From Mycolicibacterium cosmeticum (GTDB lineage: Bacteria; Actinomycetota; Actinomycetes; Mycobacteriales; Mycobacteriaceae), in contig JACPVS010000002.1 of NCBI GenBank assembly GCA_016197365.1, positions 149,727-213,726 of the forward strand: a stretch of 64,000 nucleotides of DNA, given 5' to 3'. Shown piece by piece: positions 42,287 through 51,277 of the stretch. The notes under the pieces were generated by a model. That model searched no databases, was not told where the DNA came from, and worked only from the letters and a program-made list of their open reading frames with translations. Each line of letters opens with the position of its first letter. The stretch's first letter is position 1. The position numbers were made by a program, and so were the translations under genes.

Positions 42287-43783
42287 ATGGCGAACGCTTC
42301 GGACTGGCAGGAAACCCTCGACGACCTCGACCGCCGCCGCCGGCACACGCTGGCCATGGGTGGGACCGAACGGGTCGCCAAGCATCACGCCAAGGGCAAG
42401 CTCGACGTCCGAGCCCGGCTGGACCGACTGCTGGATAAGGGGACCTTCCGCGAACTCGGCATGCTCGCGGGCGAGGACATCGCCGCCGACGGCATCGTGA
42501 CCGGCTCGGGGCTGATCAACGGCTCTCCGGTGATGGTCGGCGCCGAGGACTTCACCACGCTGGCCGGCAGCATCGGTCCGTCGGGCAACGCCAAGCGCTA
42601 CCGGGTCGCCGAACTCGCACTGCGCGACAAGATTCCGTTGGTCATGCTGCTCGAAGGTGCGGGCCACCGCGCCAGCGGTGAACGGTACGGCCGGACGCCG
42701 ACGGACCTGATCGCCCAGGCGCAGTGCTCCGGCCGGGTCCCGACGGTGGCCGCCCTGCTCGGCCCCTCGGCCGGGCACGGGGCGCTGGTCGCACCCGTCA
42801 GCGACTTCCGCATCATGAGCAGCCAGGGCGCCATCTTCACCGCCGGCCCACCGGTGGTGAAGGAGTCCACCGGGGAGGACATCACCAAGGAGGATCTCGG
42901 CGGCCCCGACGTCGCCCTGTACAGCGGGGTGGTGCACAACCTGGGCGAGGACGACGAGACCGTCATCGACGACATCCGGCGCTACCTCTCCTACTTCCCG
43001 TCCAGCGCCTGGTCCTACCCCGAGCGGGTGGCCGAGGACGAGGACACCGCACCGCGGCCGACTCCCGAACTGCTGGAGATCATCTCCCGCGACAACCGCC
43101 GCGTCTACAACATGCGTTCGGTGCTCGACGTGGTGTTCGACAACACCGAATGGTTCGAGGTCCAGCCGTACTTCGGCAAGGCCATCATCTGCGCGCTGGC
43201 GCACCTGGGTGGGCATCCGGTCGCCGTGGTCGCCAATCAGCCCAACGTGCTCGCGGGGTCCATCGACGCCGACGCGGCCGATAAGGCAGCGCATTTCATC
43301 ATGGTCGCCGACTCCTTCCATCTACCGATCATCTTCTTCGCCGACAACCCGGGCATGCTGCCGGGCAGCCGGTCCGAAAAGTCCGGCGTACTGCGAGCGG
43401 GTGCCCGGATGTTCGCCGCGCAGACCTCGGCCACCACCCTCAAACTCCACGTCACGTTGCGCAAGGCGTACGGCTTCGGCTCGATGGTGATGTCGCTGTT
43501 GGGATTCGACGGGCAGGAGGCGTGCTTCGCCTATCCCGGTGCGACGATGGGCGCGATGAGTGCGGCGGCGCTGTCGAAGGCGTCGCATGCCGAGGAGGAC
43601 CTGTCCGCCAAACTGCGCGAGGCCGAGCTCACCGCCTCCTTCCGATCGGCGGGCCACCTCGGCTTCGACGAACTCATCGACCCGCGCGAAACCCGTGATC
43701 AACTGCTCGATGCGCTTCGCCGGGGGCTACGGTCCCGCCAAGCGGCCGCCGAACCGGTGCAGCGCACGGTCATCCTCCCCTGA
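42287..43783 (+). CDS. Acyl-CoA carboxylase carboxyltransferase (beta) subunit family
   Basis: A 498-residue crotonase-fold carboxyltransferase, similar to the beta subunits of acetyl/propionyl/methylcrotonyl-CoA carboxylases. The N-terminal VAKHHAKGKLDVRARLDRLLDKGTFRELG and the C-terminal AGARMFAAQTSATTLKLHVTLRKAYGFGS and GAMSAAALSKASHAEED are family features. No biotin carboxylase or biotin carrier gene is seen nearby, so it may borrow one or act as a decarboxylase-like variant. AAGGA lies before ATG at 42287; an ATG at 42257 would lie inside the operator. Confidence 0.85.
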   Translation: MANASDWQETLDDLDRRRRHTLAMGGTERVAKHHAKGKLDVRARLDRLLDKGTFRELGMLAGEDIAADGIVTGSGLINGSPVMVGAEDFTTLAGSIGPSGNAKRYRVAELALRDKIPLVMLLEGAGHRASGERYGRTPTDLIAQAQCSGRVPTVAALLGPSAGHGALVAPVSDFRIMSSQGAIFTAGPPVVKESTGEDITKEDLGGPDVALYSGVVHNLGEDDETVIDDIRRYLSYFPSSAWSYPERVAEDEDTAPRPTPELLEIISRDNRRVYNMRSVLDVVFDNTEWFEVQPYFGKAIICALAHLGGHPVAVVANQPNVLAGSIDADAADKAAHFIMVADSFHLPIIFFADNPGMLPGSRSEKSGVLRAGARMFAAQTSATTLKLHVTLRKAYGFGSMVMSLLGFDGQEACFAYPGATMGAMSAAALSKASHAEEDLSAKLREAELTASFRSAGHLGFDELIDPRETRDQLLDALRRGLRSRQAAAEPVQRTVILP

Positions 43784-44130
43784 TGACGCTGCGCGGCGAC
43801 CTCACCGGCGCGTGGGAGTTGTTGTCCTTCAACGTCAGTGACGGCAGCAGGCCGCTGGGCAACCAACCGCAGGGGCTGATCCTCTACACCGGGGACGGCC
43901 ACATGTCGGCGCAGCTGACCGGCGGCGATCAGCACATCGCCTACGGCGGACGCTTTTCCGTCGATGAGGAGACCGCGACGGTCCACCATCAGGTGAGCAT
44001 CTCGACGATGCCCGAACTGCTTGCGGCGCCGCAGTTCCGGCACGCCGCCGTCCGCGGCGACGAGCTGATCTTGTCGACCGCGGACGCGGTACTGGTGTGG
44101 CGGCGCGCCGCGGGTCAGGACCGCCGGTAG
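43783..44130 (+). CDS. Lipocalin-like domain protein
   Basis: A 115-residue protein opening LTGAWELLSFNVSDGSRPLG, with ILYTGDGHMSAQL and the RFSVDEETATVHHQVSIS strand, as in the small lipocalin-like (Lipocalin_5) family. It probably binds a hydrophobic ligand or intermediate. It starts within the carboxyltransferase stop (TGATG) and overlaps the convergent F420 gene by 16 nt. No catalytic residue is evident. Confidence 0.72.
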   Translation: MTLRGDLTGAWELLSFNVSDGSRPLGNQPQGLILYTGDGHMSAQLTGGDQHIAYGGRFSVDEETATVHHQVSISTMPELLAAPQFRHAAVRGDELILSTADAVLVWRRAAGQDRR

Positions 44131-45161
44131 GCCGCGACGATCGGTTCGAGCTCGTCCGGGGTGGCTCCGTGCATGATCACCGCGTCGGCGCCGTAGCCGA
44201 ACTCCTTGCGGATCCGGTCGACGCACTGCTGCGCCGAACCGGTGGCCGACGGCTCCAGCCATTCGTCGGGGATGAGGGTGGCGATGTGCTCGATCTGCTC
44301 GGCGGACGCCTTGTGGTCGATGCCGCCGGGTATCGAGGTGACCACCGAGTCCTCGCGGAAGCGTTGCAGCACAGCGGGATCCCAGCCGTTGGTGCTGACC
44401 AGCAGGTCCCCGTAGCCCTGCAGGTAGGTGGCCAGCCGGGCCACGGTCTTCTTCAGCCGCAGTTCCTCGGGCAGATGGTCCCCGACGGTGGCGAAACAGG
44501 ACCACACCCGCACATCGGCGGGGTCCCGGCCGGCCTGCTCGGCGGCGTCCTTGACGGTCTTGACCGCCCGCTGCAACGTCTCCGGGGTGAAGTAGGTGTG
44601 CAGGATGATGTCGTCGAACGCCCGGCCGCCCAGCGCCAGCGTCTGCGGCCCGAATGCCACGATGCCCAACCGGATGTCCTCGCGGAAATCGGGATCTAAG
44701 AACAGCACCTGGTACTTGCCGATCGGACCATCGTGGTTGAAGATCACCTCGCCGTGCCACAGCCGGCGCATCACCTGCGCGAAATCCTCCATCTGCGCGG
44801 TGGTCACCGCGGGCACTCCGAAGGCGTTGTACATGGCGGCGATACCGCGGCCGATGCCCAGGGTGAATCGGCCCTTCGATAGTTTGTGCATGGTGGTGGC
44901 CCACGACCCGGTGATCAGCGGGTGCCGGGTGTTGTGATTGGTGGCGGCCGTCGCGATCTGCATCCGGTCGGTCACCGCGCACGCGGCGCCGACCAACGAT
45001 GACGCCTCCTTGACGTTCCACCGCTCGGAGATGAAGGCGGTACCGAAACCGAGTTCCTCACCACGGCGCGCTTCGTCCATCAGCGTTGCCGGCCCCTCCC
45101 CGCCGGCGCCCGCCAGCAGGTAATACCCCAGTTCGTCGAGCACCGCTGTACCAATCGTCAC
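44115..45161 (-). CDS. F420-dependent LLM-class oxidoreductase
   Basis: A 348-residue LLM enzyme; LGYYLLAGAGGEGPATLMDE at the start, followed by NHNTRHPLITGSWATTMHKLSKGRFTLGIGRG, resembles the F420-dependent TIGR03857 group of actinobacteria. The reaction is unknown. GTG at 45161 overlaps the upstream stop (GTGA) and has AAGGAG 7 nt upstream; longer starts inside the preceding gene are less likely. It is the last gene of the kinase-SnoaL-LLM operon. Confidence 0.85.
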   Translation of the reverse strand: MTIGTAVLDELGYYLLAGAGGEGPATLMDEARRGEELGFGTAFISERWNVKEASSLVGAACAVTDRMQIATAATNHNTRHPLITGSWATTMHKLSKGRFTLGIGRGIAAMYNAFGVPAVTTAQMEDFAQVMRRLWHGEVIFNHDGPIGKYQVLFLDPDFREDIRLGIVAFGPQTLALGGRAFDDIILHTYFTPETLQRAVKTVKDAAEQAGRDPADVRVWSCFATVGDHLPEELRLKKTVARLATYLQGYGDLLVSTNGWDPAVLQRFREDSVVTSIPGGIDHKASAEQIEHIATLIPDEWLEPSATGSAQQCVDRIRKEFGYGADAVIMHGATPDELEPIVAAYRRS

Positions 45162-45529
45162 GCCCACGCTCCTTGTTTGTAACCACAGTTCCACACCTCG
45201 GTGATGCGGCCGTCGCGCACCCGGAAGACCTCCATGCTGCCCACGATCGTCTCGGTGCCGTCCTTGAGCTTCATCGGCGACTGGTAGACGATCGCCACAT
45301 GCTCGCCGTCATCGCCGGCGACCACGAGATTCAGGTCGAACCGGATGGTTTCGAACATCCCCCAGTGGTCGACCACCCGGCTGACTGCCTCGGCGTGGGT
45401 GAGGGTCGTGGACTCCCCCACATCATGGCGGATCACGCTGTCGCCCAACAGTTCATCGGCGAGCTCGAAATCGCGCTCGTTCCACACCACCAGGTTGTAC
45501 TGTTCCACCACTTCGCGAGCGGTCCTCAC
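45158..45529 (-). CDS. SnoaL-like (NTF2 fold) protein
   Basis: A 123-residue cone-shaped NTF2-fold protein. AREVVEQYNLVVWNERDFELADELL and GDSVIRHD match SnoaL-like polyketide cyclase/isomerase proteins, and EVFRVRDGRITEVWNCGYKQG closes the fold. It may be an isomerase, hydratase or binding protein for a hydrophobic intermediate. GTGA overlaps link it to the kinase upstream and the LLM gene downstream. Confidence 0.78.
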   Translation of the reverse strand: MRTAREVVEQYNLVVWNERDFELADELLGDSVIRHDVGESTTLTHAEAVSRVVDHWGMFETIRFDLNLVVAGDDGEHVAIVYQSPMKLKDGTETIVGSMEVFRVRDGRITEVWNCGYKQGAWA

Positions 45530-46563
45530 AGGTCGAACTCCTCAAGTGCGGCAACGTCTTCGATGGCGGTCACGGCCCGGTCGATCAGGGTGAGGCACAG
45601 TTGCCGTGAACGCTGCGGCACCACGTCCCAGGTGAGCAGTGCCACCACCGGCATGTACATCAGCAACGCCACACCGAACCGGTAGTGCCGCCATGCCTCG
45701 TCGAACGAATAGTCCTCGACACCATGGGATTCCAGGTCGGCCACGTAGGCCCGGACCAGGTAGCGGTCGGTGCCGCGGCGGACGTCGGCCGGCAGACCCT
45801 GGCTGACCAGGTACGCGATATCGGCCGCCCCGGCGCCCCGGACCGTCAACTGGAAGTCCACGATCTTGAGCTCGTCGCCGCGGAAGAACATGTTGTCGGC
45901 CCGGATGTCGCCGTGCAGCAGCATCGCCCGCTCGGTCAGCGCGGACAGGGCCTGGGGCGCCAGTTCCGCGAATCGGTCGGCGAAGCTGGCGACCGCGTCG
46001 GGCACCGGTTGTTCGGTCTTGCTCAGATACAGCTGCCATCCGGGGGTGAACGCCGGCAGGAACAGGTCGCGGGTCAGCGGATTGTCCACCAGCGGAAAAT
46101 ATTGCAGCGCAGCCTCTTCAGCGCTGCGAGACCAGGCATGCAGGCCGGCCAGTGCGCCGATTGCTGTCCGGGTCTGCGCCTGCGACAGTCCGGCCAGATG
46201 GTCGGCGTTCTCCCACTCCTGCAGGTCCTCGAGCACCAGGACGAAATCGGATCCGGACATCCGGGCGGCGTGGCACTTCGGGGTCGCCAAGGGGGCCACC
46301 GGCGCGATCCGTTGGTAGAAGTCGAGTTCGCGCCGATAGCCGCCGAGCAGTTCCATCCCGCCCCGCGCCTCGGACTCAGCCGGAAGTTTCACGATGACCG
46401 TCTCCGGTACGTCGGTTCCGGTCAGGTGCACCCGATACAGCAGTGCCGAAAAACCTGTGTCCTGCGCGATCCGCTCGGCCCGCACCCCGGTGACGTTGCC
46501 GGGCAACGCCTCCGACAACCAGGCAGCCGTCACCTCACCGATCCCCGACGGCACCGCTGTCAC
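45526..46563 (-). CDS. Aminoglycoside phosphotransferase-like (ecdysteroid kinase-type) protein
   Basis: A 345-residue eukaryotic-kinase-like phosphotransferase. The Lys of VIVKLPAES, the catalytic loop LLHGDIRADNMFF and the DFQ in place of DFG (KIVDFQLTV) are visible. The DUF1679/EcKinase group, often beside P450 and CoA genes in mycobacteria, may phosphorylate hydroxylated hydrophobic small molecules. GGGAGG precedes GTG at 46563, making this start better than one 11 codons upstream. First gene of its operon, divergent from a TetR gene. Confidence 0.82.
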   Translation of the reverse strand: MTAVPSGIGEVTAAWLSEALPGNVTGVRAERIAQDTGFSALLYRVHLTGTDVPETVIVKLPAESEARGGMELLGGYRRELDFYQRIAPVAPLATPKCHAARMSGSDFVLVLEDLQEWENADHLAGLSQAQTRTAIGALAGLHAWSRSAEEAALQYFPLVDNPLTRDLFLPAFTPGWQLYLSKTEQPVPDAVASFADRFAELAPQALSALTERAMLLHGDIRADNMFFRGDELKIVDFQLTVRGAGAADIAYLVSQGLPADVRRGTDRYLVRAYVADLESHGVEDYSFDEAWRHYRFGVALLMYMPVVALLTWDVVPQRSRQLCLTLIDRAVTAIEDVAALEEFDL

Positions 46564-46617
46564 CGTTGACCTCCCAAGAAATTTGACGCCGAACAACTAA
46601 GTTAATTGTCGATCGCC

Positions 46618-46623
46618 TAATAT
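46618..46623 (+). promoter_or_regulatory. -10 element of a leaderless promoter (TetR at 46630)
   Basis: TAATAT lies 6 nt before GTG at 46630 without a ribosome-binding site. No copy of the cluster palindrome occurs in this 66-bp divergent region. Confidence 0.5.
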
Positions 46624-46629
46624 GCAAGG

Positions 46630-47244
46630 GTGCCGTCCCCCGCTCAGGGCCTGACCCAACCGCAGCGTGTCGAGATGTCCTCGCAACGGCTGCTCATCGC
46701 CGCCGCCGAGCTGATCGTCGAAAAGGGCTGGGAGGCAACGACAGCGGCCGAGATCGGGCGTCGCGCCGGCTACAGCCGCGCCATGGTGCATGCCCGCTAC
46801 GGCAGCAAGGACGCCATCCTGGAGGCGTTCCAGCAGACCTACGTCGTGCGGCTGAACCCCGATCCCGAGCCCGGGGCCGACGGACTACATCAGGTCCTCG
46901 CGCATTTCGAGCGCATCCAGGAGATCCACGCGGTGGACCCGGCGCTGATGCGCGCCATGTTCGTCTCCGCGTTCGAGGCGGTGAAGACGACCTCGCCGCT
47001 ACGTGAGGCGGTCCGCAGCCAGCTGCGGGACGCCGGTGTCAAGGTCGAGGCCGGCCTGCGCGCCGGCATCGCGGATGGATCCATCCAGCCGGATATCGAC
47101 GTGGACGCCGCCCGTGAGGACATCACCGCGTCGGTGTTCGGCCTCGCCTTCCAGTGGGTCGTCGTGCCCGAGGATCACGACCTCGACGTCGAGATCAACC
47201 GTGTTCGGGCGCGGCTGATCTCAAGCTACGGACGGGCGCACTGA
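46630..47244 (+). CDS. TetR-family transcriptional regulator
   Basis: A 204-residue regulator. The HTH is WEATTAAEIGRRAGYSRAMVHARYGSKDAILEAF (about residues 37-70), followed by a TetR ligand domain. It is divergent from the kinase operon, which it probably represses; the region lacks the 19-bp palindrome shared by the rest of the cluster, so it likely recognises a different site. It overlaps the convergent hydrolase gene by 50 nt. Confidence 0.85.
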   Translation: MPSPAQGLTQPQRVEMSSQRLLIAAAELIVEKGWEATTAAEIGRRAGYSRAMVHARYGSKDAILEAFQQTYVVRLNPDPEPGADGLHQVLAHFERIQEIHAVDPALMRAMFVSAFEAVKTTSPLREAVRSQLRDAGVKVEAGLRAGIADGSIQPDIDVDAAREDITASVFGLAFQWVVVPEDHDLDVEINRVRARLISSYGRAH

Positions 47245-48346
47245 CCGACTGCAGGAAACGGTCGGTGGTGCGGCCCACCCCGGGCGCGAACAGATGCCCG
47301 ACGTGGCTGCCGTCATGCCAGTACAGGTCCCCGCCCCACTGCTCGTGCAGGGCCAGCGCCGAGGTGCGCATCGCCATCCGGTCGTGCCAGGCGCCGACGA
47401 TCAGCCTGCGGTCCGCGCGCGGCACCGTGGCCAGCGGGTCCACCACCGAGGTCAGCGCCGACACCGTGTCGGACTGCAGCAGTTCGCCTGCCTGCCGGCC
47501 CGCCGCACCCCAGCGGCCCAGGTGCATACCGATCATCGTGTTCAGCCCCAGGATGGGTGTGTACACGGCGACCGCATCGACACGATCGTCCAGGTGCGCC
47601 ACCAGCGCGGCCACCGCGCTGCCCAACGAGAGGCCCGATACCGATATCGATACAGATTGCGGTGCCAGCCAGCCGATCAGGGCCCGCACCTCCGAGACGG
47701 CGCGCATCATGCCCGCGACATTGGCCAGCGGGTCGCGTGCGGGGTACTCCGGCCAGTGTCGCCGCCGCGCCCCGTGCCCGGGCTGGATCGGCAACGCGAC
47801 ATTGAAGCCGAGTTCCCGTGCGCGGCGCACCCGGGCCACCAGCAGGTCCATCGGATCGCCTTGGCCCGCACCGTGCACCCACACCAGCCAGGGCCGGGGT
47901 TGCGTGCCGTCGCGGTACAACCGCACCCGCGCGGTCGCAGGTCCGCCGTGACCGTCGGCCAGCACCGACTCGGGGAGCTGCGGATCGTGCTCGAAGAGGA
48001 GCTCCTCGTAACTCAGTCCGCCGAACCGGTGTGACACGATCTCGGCCGCCACGGCAGGGTCGGGTACGCGATGCGCCCCGTCGATCCCGAGCCCGGACAG
48101 TTCGTCGGCAGCCCGCTCGTAGGCGGCCAACGGTCGCGGCAGCTCCGGCGGTGGCCCGGTCAGGGTCATGCCGGTGACCACGAGTTCGTCGAAGGCGACC
48201 TCACCGAGCTGGCGGATGCCGTTGACCGTCAGTGGATTCCACTCACCGATCAGGGCGCCGACCGAGCGGGGCAGCACGCCGCCCAGTTCCCAGACGATCT
48301 GCGCGGCCCTACGCAAGGGTGAATCCCAGGTAGCCGCCGGCAGCAA
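47195..48346 (-). CDS. Alpha/beta hydrolase
   Basis: A 383-residue alpha/beta-hydrolase-fold protein. The nucleophile elbow is GLSLGSA (Ser in GxSxG), the oxyanion region WVHGAGQGDP, an Asp in the RRLIVGAWHDRM region and the final His in HDGSHVGHLF complete the triad. It could hydrolyse an ester or lactone, such as the product of the adjacent Baeyer-Villiger-type monooxygenase. The TTG start at 48346 overlaps that gene by 38 nt and is uncertain; a GTG at 48277 would shorten it by 23 residues. Confidence 0.78.
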   Translation of the reverse strand: MLPAATWDSPLRRAAQIVWELGGVLPRSVGALIGEWNPLTVNGIRQLGEVAFDELVVTGMTLTGPPPELPRPLAAYERAADELSGLGIDGAHRVPDPAVAAEIVSHRFGGLSYEELLFEHDPQLPESVLADGHGGPATARVRLYRDGTQPRPWLVWVHGAGQGDPMDLLVARVRRARELGFNVALPIQPGHGARRRHWPEYPARDPLANVAGMMRAVSEVRALIGWLAPQSVSISVSGLSLGSAVAALVAHLDDRVDAVAVYTPILGLNTMIGMHLGRWGAAGRQAGELLQSDTVSALTSVVDPLATVPRADRRLIVGAWHDRMAMRTSALALHEQWGGDLYWHDGSHVGHLFAPGVGRTTDRFLQSVSAPVRSLRSAAPEHG

Positions 48347-49934
48347 TCTCGTCGCAGCGCCGCCGGTACTCCGGGATGCCCGCGGTGTAGCCCATGTACA
48401 TCCTCTTCTTGCCCGGCACGTTGGCTCCGTTGTACCAGGAGTTGCAGCTCGGGTGGGTCAGCACGGTCGGCGCCACCAGTGACGTCGCGTGGTCGATCCA
48501 GTCCTGTTGCGCATCGTGGTTCGCGTCGATCGTGTCATGCCCGTGCTCACGCAGGTACCCGATACAGTCGGCGATCCACTCGATGTGCTGCTCCATGGCG
48601 GCCACGAAGTTCGTGGCCGCCGAGGGGCTGCCCGGGCCCTGCACCAGGAACAGGTTGGGAAACCCGGCGACCGCCAGCCCGAGATAGGACAGCGGGCCCG
48701 CCTCCGCCCAGTAGTCGCGCAGCAGCAGGCCGTCGCGCCCGCGGACCGCCATCCGGGTCAGGGCACCGGTCATGGCGTCGAAACCGGTGGCATACACGAT
48801 CACGTCGAGGTCGATGTGCTTCTGCTCGGTGGCGATGCCCGTCGCGTCGACTGCCACGATGGGATCGCGACGCAGGTCGACCAGGGTCACGTTGTGCCGG
48901 TTGAAGGTCTCGTAGTACCCCTGGTCGATGATGGGACGCTTGCAGGCGAACGGGTGCGTCGGCACCAATGCGGCTGCGGTGGCCGGGTTCTCGACGATGC
49001 GGGCCACCGCCTCGCCGTACAGCGCAGTCGCCATCCGGTTGGCCTCGATGTCGAAGAAGATGTCACCCCAGTTCAGCGCGCCCATCACCCCGCGTTCATC
49101 GATGGCCCGCAACTGGTCTTCGCGGGACGCCGTCTTGATCGGTGGGCTGGCGAGCATGTCCAGCAACACCGAGAAGGCCGACAGCCGCGCTGCCCCGACC
49201 GGATGCGCCCGCTGCGCCGCGCGGATATCGGCGTAGTTCTCCTTCAGCTCATCGAGTTCACCGTCGGCGAACCGGTGCACGGTCCAGGGCAGAGTGAAGG
49301 CCGGCGACCGCTGGAAGACGAACAGCCGGCCGGCCTGGCGCGCCACCACGGGAATGAGCTGTACCCCGGTCGAGCCGGTGCCGATGACGCCCACACGCCT
49401 GCCGGTGAGATCGACACCCTCGGCCGGCCACCTGTTGGTGAACAGCGAAGTGCCACCGAAGGATTGCATTCCCTCGATCTGCGGTTCGAGCGGCACCGAG
49501 AGGATGCCGGACGCCGCGATGACGAACGGCGCCGAATACTGCGCACCGGCGGCCGTGTCCAGGTGCCAGCGCGAACCCGCCTCATCGAACGTCATCGCGA
49601 CCACCTCGGTGCCGAACGCGATGTCGCGGCGCAGGTCGAGCCGGTCGGCGACGAAGTTCAGGTAGGCCTCGATCTCCGGCTGGGCAGGCATCGACTCGGT
49701 CCACACCCAATCCTGCTGGATCTCATCGGAAAAACTGTAGGAGTACTCGATGCTCTCGATATCGCAGCGGGCGCCGGGATAGCGGTTCACCAGCCACGTA
49801 CCGCCGACGGCATCGGCCTTCTCCAACAACAGGATTCGCAGGCCTTGCTCGCGTAGTTCGTGCAACGCGTACAGGCCGGAGAATCCCGCCCCGATCACGA
49901 TGACGTCGTATTCGGCCGTGCGCTCAGTGGTCAT
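48309..49934 (-). CDS. Flavin-containing (Baeyer-Villiger-type) monooxygenase
   Basis: A 541-residue FAD/NADPH monooxygenase. The FAD GxGxxG is VIVIGAGFSGLYA, the second Rossmann motif GVIGTGSTGVQL binds NADPH, and GGTWLVNRYPGARCDIES is the long BVMO-type signature. The FxGxxxHxxxW fingerprint appears as FGGTSLFTNRW, with Phe replacing His. The C-terminal SCNSWYNGANVPGKKRMY is typical of ketone monooxygenases (CHMO/cyclododecanone type). Likely converts a cyclic or long-chain ketone into a lactone or ester, which the neighbouring hydrolase could open (inference). Confidence 0.88.
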   Translation of the reverse strand: MTTERTAEYDVIVIGAGFSGLYALHELREQGLRILLLEKADAVGGTWLVNRYPGARCDIESIEYSYSFSDEIQQDWVWTESMPAQPEIEAYLNFVADRLDLRRDIAFGTEVVAMTFDEAGSRWHLDTAAGAQYSAPFVIAASGILSVPLEPQIEGMQSFGGTSLFTNRWPAEGVDLTGRRVGVIGTGSTGVQLIPVVARQAGRLFVFQRSPAFTLPWTVHRFADGELDELKENYADIRAAQRAHPVGAARLSAFSVLLDMLASPPIKTASREDQLRAIDERGVMGALNWGDIFFDIEANRMATALYGEAVARIVENPATAAALVPTHPFACKRPIIDQGYYETFNRHNVTLVDLRRDPIVAVDATGIATEQKHIDLDVIVYATGFDAMTGALTRMAVRGRDGLLLRDYWAEAGPLSYLGLAVAGFPNLFLVQGPGSPSAATNFVAAMEQHIEWIADCIGYLREHGHDTIDANHDAQQDWIDHATSLVAPTVLTHPSCNSWYNGANVPGKKRMYMGYTAGIPEYRRRCDEIAAGGYLGFTLA

Positions 49935-50370
49935 CGAGGCCCGCGGTGAACTGCAGGATCGTCCGCGTCAGGTGCAGGCTGGTGATCACCCAGTTCCCGG
50001 CCCGCTTTTCATACGTCTCGTGATAGTGCCCGGCTCCGAAGAGTTGGCCGCCGTTGGGAAACAGCAGCAGGTCCTCCATCGCCCAGATCGCAGCGGCGGT
50101 GGTGTCCGAGGTCAGGGTGATCTCCGGGGTGTGGCAGTGGTGTTTGGTCTGCGCACCCTCGACGCCGCCGAGCACCACGGGCAGGAACTCGTCCAGGCCG
50201 TGCAGATCCGGGGCGGTCTGGCCGTCTGCTCCCCCGGTCGAGATCGCCATGTCGAGCTTGACGACGACGTCGTGGGCAAACACGGTCTTCCACGCCTCGA
50301 TGTCCTTGGTGTCCAGGAATCGGCAGTACCGGGCCTTGAGCTGGCGGATCGCTTCGAAGTCGTCGCTCAT
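49924..50370 (-). CDS. SnoaL/NTF2-fold protein
   Basis: A 148-residue NTF2-fold protein beginning FEAIRQLKARYCRFLDTKDIEAW, the opening typical of the SnoaL_4 / scytalone-dehydratase-like group, with THHCH-like residues (KHHCHTPEITL) that could form an active site. It may be a dehydratase or isomerase. It lies between the mycofactocin-coupled-type SDR and the monooxygenase in a four-gene operon, with an 11-nt overlap downstream. Confidence 0.8.
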   Translation of the reverse strand: MSDDFEAIRQLKARYCRFLDTKDIEAWKTVFAHDVVVKLDMAISTGGADGQTAPDLHGLDEFLPVVLGGVEGAQTKHHCHTPEITLTSDTTAAAIWAMEDLLLFPNGGQLFGAGHYHETYEKRAGNWVITSLHLTRTILQFTAGLDDH

Positions 50371-50372
50371 GA

Positions 50373-51194
50373 TCAGAACTGTGCCATCCCGTTGTCGATC
50401 GACAGGGCCACCGCGCTGATGTGCCGGGCCTCATCGGAAGCCAGCCACACCGCCGACGCGGCGATGTCCTCGGGCTCGACAATCCAGTTCGGGGTGAACG
50501 GCGTGCCCATCTGCACCAGTGGCGGGTTGGTCTCGAACGCTTTGTTCAGCGCGACGACCATGTCGCCGGTGCCCATGGCGGTGGCCACCGGGCCGGGGTG
50601 CAGGCTGTTCACCCGGATGTGGTGCTTGCCGAGTTCGGCCGCGAACGCGCGAGCCATGCCGGTGACGGCATGCTTGCTGGCGGTGTAGTGCACCATGAAG
50701 GCCTGCATCTTCACTCCTGCAAGGGAACTCACCAGAATGATCGAGCCGCCCTTGCCGCCGTCGATGATGTGCTGGGCGCCGGCCATGACGGTGTTCCAGG
50801 TGCCGGTCACGTTGACGTCGATGGTGTCGCGGAACGACTCCGGGGTGATGTCGTGCCACGCCTCGGGGATGGTGATCCCGGCATTGGCCACGATGACGTC
50901 CAGGCGGCCCAGTTCGGCGACCCCGTCGTCGACGGCGCCTTTCAGACCGTCGTAGTCGCGGACGTCGACGGCGCGATGGAAGATCCGCCGGCCCTCGGCC
51001 TTGACCAGGTCGACCGTCTCCGCGAAATCATCCGCCGTGGCCGACAGGTACGGCACCTTCGGGGGTAGGGGCCCGGCGACGTCCACCGCGATGATGTCGG
51101 CGCCTTCCTTCGCCATCCGGACCGCATGTGCGCGGCCCTGGCCACGCGCCGCTCCGGTGATGAACGCGACCTTGTCGGTCAACAGCCCTGCCAT
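50373..51194 (-). CDS. SDR, mycofactocin-coupled type
   Basis: A 273-residue SDR. The opening KVAFITGAARGQGRAHAVRMA and GADIIAVDVAGPLPPKVPYL are those of the mycofactocin-coupled SDR family, which carries insertions around a non-exchangeable NAD cofactor. NAGI, VSSLAGVKMQAFMVHYTASK give the catalytic residues. It would oxidise an alcohol with electrons passing to mycofactocin (family knowledge). GGAGGAG precedes ATG at 51194. Site 3 lies 39 bp upstream, and a -10 (TACAGT) lies inside it. Confidence 0.88.
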   Translation of the reverse strand: MAGLLTDKVAFITGAARGQGRAHAVRMAKEGADIIAVDVAGPLPPKVPYLSATADDFAETVDLVKAEGRRIFHRAVDVRDYDGLKGAVDDGVAELGRLDVIVANAGITIPEAWHDITPESFRDTIDVNVTGTWNTVMAGAQHIIDGGKGGSIILVSSLAGVKMQAFMVHYTASKHAVTGMARAFAAELGKHHIRVNSLHPGPVATAMGTGDMVVALNKAFETNPPLVQMGTPFTPNWIVEPEDIAASAVWLASDEARHISAVALSIDNGMAQF

Positions 51195-51232
51195 CGTGCT
51201 CCTCCGGTGTTTGTGGTAGTAACGGACGATAC

Positions 51233-51251
51233 TACTGTAAGCTGTTCAGTA
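51233..51251. promoter_or_regulatory. Cluster operator, site 3
   Basis: TACTGTAA-GCT-GTTCAGTA matches the shared palindrome at 14 of 16 arm positions. It lies in the divergent region between the SDR (start 51194) and Rieske (start 51278) genes; the minus-strand TACAGT within it is a plausible -10 for the SDR operon. Confidence 0.75.
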
Positions 51252-51277
51252 TCTCGGCCTGATCGCGGAGGTTGTTC

